From: CAKSNH01 sp964422725
Lineage (GTDB): Bacteria > Bacillota > Clostridia > UBA1381
Reading direction: 5' to 3'
Length of the DNA stretch: 18,684 nt
Assembly: GCA_964422725.1 (NCBI GenBank)
Contig: CAYRCC010000042.1
Span: forward strand, 1-18,684
The notes under the pieces are model-generated. The model worked only from the letters and a program-made list of their open reading frames with translations, had not been told where the DNA came from and did not search any database. The translations under genes were made by a program, and so were the position numbers. This document shows, one piece after another, positions 7,368 through 13,063 of the stretch (position 1 is the stretch's first letter; the number at the start of each line of letters is the position of its first letter).

Positions 7368-7688
7368 TTAACCCTCCGCAATAATTTTCATATGCCTTAT
7401 ATAGTCCGACCCTCTCAAATTCTTCCTCACCGAACAAATAATGCTTGCCTCGGACGGCGGTTCATCACCGTCCGATGCTCCCATCACCATCATATCCCCG
7501 ACCTGTACCTCGGGCAATTCTCCGAAAAACCTTGCCGTCAGCCGATTTTTGCGAATACTTCTCTCTCCGCTGAAATCGCTCAGCTCCTCACAGCTTACCG
7601 ATTTTGCCTCATACACGGTTTTCTCCCATACTGCCGAATGTCCGACGGCACTTTTCACTCTCTTAAACACCGTAACCTCACAGCTCAC
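7368..7688 (-). CDS. Probable head-tail stopper / head closure protein
   Basis: This 106-aa protein starts with GTG; GGAGGTGAT lies a few bases upstream. It is beta-rich (MSCEVTVFKRV, VWEKTVYEAKSV, LTARFFGELP, VQVGDMMVMG), in keeping with the small beta-barrel of head-closure proteins such as SPP1 gp16. Its position, second after the capsid gene, agrees. Sequence similarity alone would not name it. Confidence 0.6.
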   Translation of the reverse strand: MSCEVTVFKRVKSAVGHSAVWEKTVYEAKSVSCEELSDFSGERSIRKNRLTARFFGELPEVQVGDMMVMGASDGDEPPSEASIICSVRKNLRGSDYIRHMKIIAEG

Positions 7689-7706
7689 ACCATCACCTCC
7701 GGCAAA

Positions 7707-8039
7707 TTAAACAATGCCCCTGTACAGCAGCTCATCGTCCAAATATACCCTTGCCGCCTCGTAAATACGCCTGTTCTGCGTATCGGTGTCCAGACAGTAC
7801 GCCACACTGTAGCCGTCGCTGCTTTCCGAGCTTATGTATTCCCGTCCGGCAAACTCCTCCAAAACATCACACACCGCACATGCCGCCAGCTTTACACATT
7901 CCGTATTGTTTTCGTCAATACCGCCGCAAATGCCGTCAATTTTTGCGGAGGCTGTACCGATAAGTCTGTCAAATCGGTCACGTGTCAGCGCGACCCCCAT
8001 ATACACGTTTACATAGTAGTCGTAATCCGCATAAATCAT
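7707..8039 (-). CDS. Probable head-tail adaptor (gp6/gp15-like connector)
   Basis: I start this 110-aa protein at ATG 8039, where the sequence upstream reads GAGGTGGGGTGATTAT; an upstream alternative at 8063 would overlap the capsid stop and lacks a Shine-Dalgarno. It is mainly helical (YYVNVYMGVALTRDRFDRLIGTASAKID, then CVKLAACAVCDVLEEFA, then RIYEAARVYLDDEL), the profile of the small all-helical adaptor that docks onto the portal (HK97 gp6, SPP1 gp15). It directly follows the capsid gene. It has several cysteines (five in about 40 residues), unusual for this family. Confidence 0.7.
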   Translation of the reverse strand: MIYADYDYYVNVYMGVALTRDRFDRLIGTASAKIDGICGGIDENNTECVKLAACAVCDVLEEFAGREYISSESSDGYSVAYCLDTDTQNRRIYEAARVYLDDELLYRGIV

Positions 8040-8062
8040 ATAATCACCCCACCTCTGCCGCA

Positions 8063-8935
8063 TTATTTATGATGCAGATATATTCCGGCGGCTCTGTTTT
8101 CGTACACGTCGTTGAGTCCGTAAATTCTGTAGCCGAACTTCCACGCGTCCGCATCGGGATTTGCCTCAGGGGTAATCACCTTAGGCGCGGCGTGCTTGGT
8201 AAACTGCATAAGCGCACCCTTGTGGATAATCATAAAATTAATGTCGGCGGCGGAATCGGCTTTTTTGTAGCCGCCGAGGGTTTCGCCCGCGCTCACGCCG
8301 TCGTTGAGCGTAACCTCGGTGTAAAAACGGTTTTGCGGAACCTTGTTAATCGAGGCAAACTCCTCCAGAACAGCCTTTGATTTTGTTGTGTCAACGTTGA
8401 CAGCGAGGTAGTAGAGTGCCGGTGTGATAAACAAATGTCTGTCCTCACACGGTACTTCGTCCTCGTCCATTTTCTGCTGTGCACCGACAAGTGCCGCAAG
8501 AACCTCTTCACCTGTGTCAAGCTCCGCTCCCGCACTCACCTTAGATATGCCGTCCGCCGAAGCATATGTCGAAAATCGAACCGCATCAATCTCCGGCACT
8601 ACCTTTGTTCTTATAAACTCGCCCGAAAGCTTGCCGAACGCAATGTCGGCGGTTTCCTCGTTGTCCATCGCATCGACCGAGAACATTCTGCCGCGCTCAT
8701 AGTTAAAGGTGACAGTTTCGTTTGTCAGCGTAACGTCGCCGTTTGTGTAACCGCTTGAACGGTCATAGTCTGCCAAAGCGTCCATTTCGATTTTCGGAAT
8801 AATAATCTCGTTCGCGTTTGCGCCCTCCTGTGCCAGTGTTTCGTCACTTTCAAGCACAGCCGTTTTTGCGCTTGACTTGTAAATCTCGTCAAGCAGCGGA
8901 ACGTATTTTTTAAATCTTGCAATTGAATTAGCCAT
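8063..8935 (-). CDS. Major capsid protein (HK97-fold, P22-coat-like type)
   Basis: This 290-aa protein would form the icosahedral shell. I choose ATG 8935 (MANSIARFKKYVPLLDEIY) because GGAGAG lies about 10 nt upstream; an upstream TTG at 8980 lacks one. An N-terminal helix is followed by TAVLESDETLAQEGANANEIIIPKI and LTNETVTFNYERGRMFSVDAMD, then a helical backbone segment and a C-terminal WKFGYRIYGLNDVYENRAAGIYLH segment typical of phage coat proteins that use a separate scaffold. No maturation protease gene is present and none is needed by this coat class. Confidence 0.85.
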   Translation of the reverse strand: MANSIARFKKYVPLLDEIYKSSAKTAVLESDETLAQEGANANEIIIPKIEMDALADYDRSSGYTNGDVTLTNETVTFNYERGRMFSVDAMDNEETADIAFGKLSGEFIRTKVVPEIDAVRFSTYASADGISKVSAGAELDTGEEVLAALVGAQQKMDEDEVPCEDRHLFITPALYYLAVNVDTTKSKAVLEEFASINKVPQNRFYTEVTLNDGVSAGETLGGYKKADSAADINFMIIHKGALMQFTKHAAPKVITPEANPDADAWKFGYRIYGLNDVYENRAAGIYLHHK

Positions 8936-9073
8936 AATATAAATCTCTCCGTTTCTTTTTTGTAAATATGATAACCGCAAATTGCGGTCAAAGCTTTTTA
9001 GTGCATTTTCGGCATCAGCCTGTGCTTTACACCCAAAGCATATATATCACCACCACCCTTCATATCAAACACA

Positions 9074-9529
9074 TCATATCCCCATAACACTGCGCATAAC
9101 GTCATTTTCTCTCACCGGTGCACTGCCCGTGCGCCTTACGACCCTCGGCACAGCCGTTTCCTTAAACAGCACCGCGCACTCGCGTTTTATCCGCTCTATC
9201 TCCTCTTTAATTCCGCACACCTCACCGCTGTCCGTAACCGATATATTTTCAAAATTCATCAGCGCATACACCGCCTTTTCCGACCACACCTGCGCCTCGG
9301 CTATTGCCCTGCCTATCTGCATACCGATAAGCAGCTCGTTGTTTTCCTTTTTCAGTCTTTCGGTTTCCGCTGTATGCGCCGCGTTCAGCTCGTCACTTTC
9401 ACTTTTCAGTTTTTCTATTTCCGCTGTGTGCGCCGCGTTCAGCTCGTCGCTTTCACTTTTTAAATATTCCTCCACCCGAACAGCCGTATCCTTATCCACG
9501 CCCAGCTCGATTAATTTTTCAATTGTCAC
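9074..9529 (-). CDS. Capsid scaffold protein (GP20-like minor structural/scaffolding)
   Basis: This 151-aa, highly charged protein lies between portal and coat genes, where scaffolds are found. The N-terminus TIEKLIELGVDKDTAVRVEEYL is followed by a coiled coil with two 18-residue tandem copies (residues 23-40 and 41-58), then LKKENNELLIGMQIGRAIAEAQV, a segment recalling GP20-type scaffolds, and a basic C-terminal end (VVRRTGSAP), likely the coat-binding end. It starts with GTG inside the last codons of the portal gene (11-bp overlap), with GGAAAGGTG about 10 nt upstream, so it is probably translationally coupled to portal. Confidence 0.8.
   Translation of the reverse strand: MTIEKLIELGVDKDTAVRVEEYLKSESDELNAAHTAEIEKLKSESDELNAAHTAETERLKKENNELLIGMQIGRAIAEAQVWSEKAVYALMNFENISVTDSGEVCGIKEEIERIKRECAVLFKETAVPRVVRRTGSAPVRENDVMRSVMGI
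9356..9463 (-). repeat. In-frame 54-bp tandem duplication in the scaffold gene
   Basis: Two adjacent 54-bp units encode an 18-residue coiled-coil block beginning LKSESDELNAAHTAE. The protein copies differ only at three residues near their ends (IEK versus TER) and the DNA is nearly identical. It lengthens the scaffold coiled coil by 18 residues, a non-integer number of heptads. Confidence 0.85.
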
Positions 9530-10871
9530 CGTTGTTCACACCTTTCCCGTTTAAAATCTCCCTGCTTTTGCTTTCGTTCTCGCCCAGATACCACGCTCTG
9601 AGCTCATAGTCCTTTATAATTCCCTTTTCCGCAAGTCTTACGCGTTCCTCAAATTCACGCTCCCTGTCGGCTATAATACTGTCGTCAAACTCAAACCCCA
9701 TACCGCATTCGCCGTATTCGCATATACCGTAAAGACTCCCCCATACACACATCGCATACGCAAGGTCACGCAGTGCGGCGGCGAGTGCGTTCTGAATTTC
9801 CGCCACCGTCACGTATGAGCGTTGGCGCAGAATTCTAAGCTCCGTTGCGGTTTTTGCGCTCATCTGCGCGTTTGAAAACGTTCCGCGCGCTATACCGCAC
9901 ACGTCCTCAATCTTAATCAAAATCGCATCAAGACCGTTCAATATACTCTGTTCACGCAAATCGGGAGTCCAATCCTCGAACAAGCCGTCAACGCCGGTAT
10001 CGGCACTTCTGTATAACCGCTTGTCCGGGAAAACAGGGTTACCCTTTTCATCGCGCCTGTACGCCGCCGAATCCATATACAGCGCACGCTCTCCGCTTTC
10101 AAACTCCCACAGCAGTCTTTCATACTGCCTGTCAGCCTCTTCAATCAAATCCGCCGCCCTCGCAAATACCGAAACTCCCAGCGGTGACGATGTGTCAATC
10201 GTGTTTGCGCACGGCATTTTGAAATACGCAAAAAGCGGTTTTTTGACATTGCATATCTGCATATACGCGCACAAATCCGCCCACTCCTCAACCTCGTCAA
10301 GCTCCGCCCGAACTCCTCGCGCACCCGCCGTTTTTGCGCGGTACACTTCATTTTCTATTGTGTATTTTCCGTCCGAAAAGCTGTGTTTTTCAAGCCTTGT
10401 GTACACAAAACCGTTTCTTTGCACGCGCTCGGCAAAAACCGCACCGCTTATATGTCCGCGCGAATCGTACTGTGTGGGATAAAAGCAGTCCGCCTGCACA
10501 TAATCCACCAAGAACTCGCCGTCCTTCACATACGGCTTAAAAACCAGTCCGCCCTTTGCACAGGCATACTCGGTATAACGGCGAATATCCGGCAAAACCG
10601 CCTCTATCCCCTTTTTGACCTTTAAAAATTTGCCGTCATCATCAAAGCTGACTTTCATTTCCATCGTCACAAGCTTTGACAGCTCGCTTGCGATTGCCGC
10701 CGCAATGTTAAGACTTTTTCCGCTGCTGTGCTTTGAGTACATATCGCACCAGCGTTTCTGCGCCTCGCGCATAGGTGCGGAAACCGCTGTACAGTATATG
10801 TCCGACACCGTATTTTCAGCGGATTTTGTCATATTTGTGCGCCTGTTTATCATTTTTTTAAAGATATTCAT
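9519..10871 (-). CDS. Portal protein, SPP1 Gp6-like
   Basis: This 450-aa protein would form the dodecameric portal at one capsid vertex, the docking point for terminase and DNA entry. Segments typical of the SPP1 Gp6-like family include MREAQKRWCDMYS near the N-terminus, the GGLVFKPYVKDGEFLVDYVQADCFYPT region, the SPLGVSVFARAADLIEEADRQYERLLWEFE helix and the C-terminal GIARGTFSNAQMSAKTATEL region. The start is ATG with GGGAGGTG, which overlaps the end of the large terminase gene. Length is slightly short but normal. Unlike SPP1 and A118, no minor head protein gene follows it. Confidence 0.9.
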   Translation of the reverse strand: MNIFKKMINRRTNMTKSAENTVSDIYCTAVSAPMREAQKRWCDMYSKHSSGKSLNIAAAIASELSKLVTMEMKVSFDDDGKFLKVKKGIEAVLPDIRRYTEYACAKGGLVFKPYVKDGEFLVDYVQADCFYPTQYDSRGHISGAVFAERVQRNGFVYTRLEKHSFSDGKYTIENEVYRAKTAGARGVRAELDEVEEWADLCAYMQICNVKKPLFAYFKMPCANTIDTSSPLGVSVFARAADLIEEADRQYERLLWEFESGERALYMDSAAYRRDEKGNPVFPDKRLYRSADTGVDGLFEDWTPDLREQSILNGLDAILIKIEDVCGIARGTFSNAQMSAKTATELRILRQRSYVTVAEIQNALAAALRDLAYAMCVWGSLYGICEYGECGMGFEFDDSIIADREREFEERVRLAEKGIIKDYELRAWYLGENESKSREILNGKGVNNGDN

Positions 10872-10872
10872 A

Positions 10873-12084
10873 TCACACCTCCCATTTCACCATACGCCAA
10901 AATATTGATTTTGCAAAATAGCGTATATCGTCCATAGCGTGGTCAAACTCCTTGCAAACCCTGTCGCTGTCGGACTTCGTGTCCCACGAATACAGTCCGA
11001 ACTCACGTATTGTATCTTTGCACTTTTGCGAAAATTTGAGTCTGCCGCTTTCCAAAAGCGAGGCAACAATGCGTATTCCGCCGATTACCTCGTTATCCGC
11101 CTTTCTGACGGAAAATCTGCCGTGACGGCGTATCGTTTCTATAAACGATGCCGCCGACGGGTCGGCAACTATCATTTGAATTACTCTGTTTCCGGCGAGT
11201 TTTTCAAGCTCGCGGTAATATTCCTCGTCGGTTTTCTGAGCCATAGCTTTTCGGCTGTCATAGTAGTATTCGTCTATCCTGACAGCGCACCCGTCCGCGA
11301 CAGCCCAAAGTCCCATCGAACAGGGATTTGCTGTGCCGTAGTCGACGGATATGTAATATGACACATTCTCACCGACTTCAAAATCAGCCTTAACTATATG
11401 CCGCGCCGCCTCGAACATCGGATAAATAATTCCCTCCGCGGCAACCCATCTGCCCAGTATAAAGCGTTCGTAAAACACTCCCGAGTATTCGCACTTGAGG
11501 TTTTTCACGTATTCCGCATCAAGGAAAGGGTTATCGTCAATCGTAAAGCTCTCCACAAGCATATCCAGCTCGTCGGCTCTGTCTATGTATTTCTTTTTAA
11601 GCCAGTGCGACGGGTTGTCGGGGTTTGTTGTTGCTATAAGCTTTGCGCCCTTTTGCGACAATCGCGACAGCAGCATCGCGAAAAAGTCCTCGCTAAACAG
11701 TGTCAGCTCGTCACAGTACGCCCCCGTCAGGGTCATACCGCGGATTTTGCTTTCAGCGCGGCTGTCGCTCACGCCTTCAAGGTAAATCTGTCTGCCGAAC
11801 AGCAGTGCCTCTTTTTTGGACAGCGAATAATCAAAATTCTGTTCGCCCACCAATTCTGCAATTATGTCAAGCACATTTCGTTTTAACGACGACAACGTTT
11901 TACCGCACATAATAAACCTCGAATCCTGCGGCATACCGGCGACCCAAAACACCCACAAAACCGCCGATATCCACGTTTTTCCGCTTCGCACCGACCCTTC
12001 AAGCAAATTCAGGCGTTTAAGCCGTCCGCTTTGCCATAACCGCATAACCTCCAGCTGTCGGTCACTGTATATTTTTGTCGTCAT
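10873..12084 (-). CDS. Terminase large subunit (PBSX/Terminase_6 type)
   Basis: This 403-aa packaging motor-nuclease cuts and translocates DNA into the procapsid. The ATPase half has a Walker A motif GSVRSGKT (residues 30-37), a Walker B motif ending CDE (D125-E126) and the coupling motif ATTNPDNP (151-158). The nuclease half has the RNase H-like acidic residues D248 (ISVDYG), D308 (VADPS) and D381/D385 (FDHAMDDIRY). All key residues are present, which argues against decay. Its ATG lies inside the end of the small terminase gene (23-bp overlap), with AAGGGGG just upstream. The type recalls the PBSX XtmB family, some of which package headful or host DNA; mechanism here is not determinable. Confidence 0.95.
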   Translation of the reverse strand: MTTKIYSDRQLEVMRLWQSGRLKRLNLLEGSVRSGKTWISAVLWVFWVAGMPQDSRFIMCGKTLSSLKRNVLDIIAELVGEQNFDYSLSKKEALLFGRQIYLEGVSDSRAESKIRGMTLTGAYCDELTLFSEDFFAMLLSRLSQKGAKLIATTNPDNPSHWLKKKYIDRADELDMLVESFTIDDNPFLDAEYVKNLKCEYSGVFYERFILGRWVAAEGIIYPMFEAARHIVKADFEVGENVSYYISVDYGTANPCSMGLWAVADGCAVRIDEYYYDSRKAMAQKTDEEYYRELEKLAGNRVIQMIVADPSAASFIETIRRHGRFSVRKADNEVIGGIRIVASLLESGRLKFSQKCKDTIREFGLYSWDTKSDSDRVCKEFDHAMDDIRYFAKSIFWRMVKWEV

Positions 12085-12736
12085 AGCAGAGCCCCCTTAT
12101 CAGTTCTTCTATCTTGCCGCCGTTTTCCGTACCGACTTCATAAATCTCCTTAATATCTTTAAGCGCGGTTACAAGCTGTCTAAGCTCAACCCTGTCGACA
12201 ATACCTAAAGCCTCCTCTATATGCTCGTTCTCGCTGATAACCTCTTTTTCCGCCTTACCGGAGCTGTCGTCATACTCGACTTTTTTGGTTTTCACCTTAT
12301 TTTTCATAACATAACGGTCAAGCTCGTCCGCCGCACGCGCAACGGAGTAAAGGAGCTTATCCGCCACGCGCACTATAAGCTCGCGTTTGGGCATCTGCGA
12401 AAACATTTGCTCAGTCATTTCGCACAGCACACATTGTTTTGTTTCGGTATCACCGTTCTCACTTTCCTCGGCAACTTCCTCATCTTGCTCCGCGCCGCTC
12501 TCAACCTCCTCGGCAACTTTCTCATCTTGCTCCGCGCCGCTCTCACATTTCTGTACACCGCCGCATTTGCCGTTTTTGCCGGCTATTTCGGTTTTTCCCC
12601 CACTGCCCCTTTTGCGCCACCCCTCTTTTTCGGCTCTGCGTCTCACTGTAGTCGGCGACACTCCGAGCAACTCGGCAAGTCTGCTGTATGTCGTTCTGCC
12701 GCTTTCATATTCTTGTTTTGCATTTTTCCAATCCAA
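12062..12736 (-). CDS. Terminase small subunit (XtmA-like, HTH)
   Basis: This 224-aa DNA-recognition subunit has an N-terminal helix-turn-helix (KNAKQEYESGRTTYSRLAELLGVSPTTVRRRAEKEGW, about residues 4-40, given here as its bounds: K4 to W40 with SPTTVRRR as recognition helix). A low-complexity linker (about 43-100) contains two 14-residue repeats. The C-terminal helices hold AADELDRYVMKN and IVDRVELRQLVTALKDI, as in PBSX-type small terminases. The start is TTG at 12736, favoured by GAGAGGTGG just upstream; no usable ATG exists before residue 107. Pairing with a PBSX-type large subunit agrees. Confidence 0.85.
   Translation of the reverse strand: MDWKNAKQEYESGRTTYSRLAELLGVSPTTVRRRAEKEGWRKRGSGGKTEIAGKNGKCGGVQKCESGAEQDEKVAEEVESGAEQDEEVAEESENGDTETKQCVLCEMTEQMFSQMPKRELIVRVADKLLYSVARAADELDRYVMKNKVKTKKVEYDDSSGKAEKEVISENEHIEEALGIVDRVELRQLVTALKDIKEIYEVGTENGGKIEELIRGLCYDDKNIQ
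12461..12544 (-). repeat. In-frame 42-bp tandem duplication in the small terminase gene
   Basis: Two adjacent 42-bp units encode ESGAEQDEKVAEEV and ESGAEQDEEVAEES (residues 65-78 and 79-92), in the acidic linker between the HTH and the oligomerisation region. DNA copies are almost identical, implying recent slippage that kept the frame. Confidence 0.85.
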
Positions 12737-12798
12737 CTTACCACCTCTCTTTTCAGTACATATTCAGAGTAGCACCGAAAAAAGTATCATTTCATATC

Positions 12799-12833
12799 AA
12801 AAAAAGGCACAAAGGATAAATTTCCTTTGTGCC
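12799..12833 (-). terminator. Minus-strand terminator upstream of the virion cluster
   Basis: A perfect 11-bp stem (GGCACAAAGGA 12806-12816 with TCCTTTGTGCC 12823-12833, 6-nt loop) is followed on the minus strand by a run of seven T (12799-12805). It lies between the vanW-type gene and terS, so it would stop transcription arriving from the vanW operon and insulate the virion genes. Confidence 0.85.
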
Positions 12834-12861
12834 CGACGGGGACCGATTGTTTTTTTCAAGC

Positions 12862-12997
12862 AAGTGGCGCTGCCCCTTGTCAGCCGAACCGCTTACCCTT
12901 TGGTGTGTTTTTCGTTCCTTTTGTCACAAGACAAAAGGAAGTGAGGATAGCAGAATTGTTAGACAATGAATTGTCCTGGTAAGGGGCAATGCCACTT
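12862..12997. repeat. Palindrome-rich element with imperfect 22-bp inverted ends
   Basis: The left arm (12862-12883) and right arm (12976-12997) are inverted copies matching at 18 of 22 positions; in RNA three of the four differences are G-U pairs. Each arm is itself an imperfect palindrome (GGC..GCC core). Between them lie a perfect 11-bp hairpin with loop ACAA (12915-12940, TTCCTTTTGTC/GACAAAAGGAA) and a 6-bp palindrome (12962-12975, GACAAT/ATTGTC). There is no coding sequence. It resembles a MITE or another dispersed palindromic repeat, or a structured RNA. No target-site duplication was recognised. Confidence 0.6.
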
Positions 12998-13020
12998 ACT
13001 ACCAAACCCACGATAACCGC

Positions 13021-13058
13021 AAAAAAGGGTTCAAGGGAACATTCGTTCCCTTGAACCC
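13021..13058 (-). terminator. Rho-independent terminator of the vanW-type gene
   Basis: A perfect 14-bp stem (GGGTTCAAGGGAAC 13027-13040 with GTTCCCTTGAACCC 13045-13058, loop ATTC) begins 5 bases after the stop and is followed on the minus strand by six T. Confidence 0.95.
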
Positions 13059-13063
13059 TCGTT

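Larger units (their letters stand above)
2823..12736 (-). mobile_element. Compact siphovirus-type virion gene cluster (prophage remnant or domesticated particle locus)
   Basis: Thirteen consecutive minus-strand genes encode packaging, head, connector and tail proteins in canonical siphovirus order within 9.9 kb. All frames are open and most have good Shine-Dalgarno sites. Both terminase catalytic centres are intact. Missing are integrase, excisionase, repressor, replication genes, head protease, SPP1 gp7-like minor head protein, receptor-binding or fibre genes, holin and endolysin. No direct att repeats were found near 2750-2825 or 12737-13060. The right border is a terminator plus a palindromic repeat; the left border is the converging gap gene. 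A deletion-reduced prophage and a maintained gene-transfer-agent-like or tailed-particle locus both fit; intact frames favour recent or selected status. Confidence 0.85.
12737..13063. other. Intergenic border between virion cluster and vanW operon
   Basis: This 327-bp gap holds no convincing gene. From left to right it contains the terS Shine-Dalgarno, about 50 bp without a clear sigma-A promoter, a minus-strand terminator, a chain of palindromes, and the vanW terminator. A reading frame of 71 codons on the minus strand (12880-13095) crosses the palindromes and the vanW terminator and is not credible as protein. Confidence 0.7.

Noticed and set aside
7107..8072. A 321-codon plus-strand reading frame opposite the connector genes
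   Set aside because: It lies antisense to three well-placed virion genes with good Shine-Dalgarno sites, is rich in His/Cys/Arg as expected for a shadow frame, and has no start signal.
2823..12736. Contractile injection system or R-type pyocin-like particle
   Set aside because: There is no sheath, baseplate wedge or spike gene, and the cluster encodes terminase, portal, scaffold and capsid, which headless tail systems lack.
12799..13058. CRISPR array
   Set aside because: The repeats are palindromes of different sequence, not regularly spaced direct repeats with unique spacers, and no cas genes are present.
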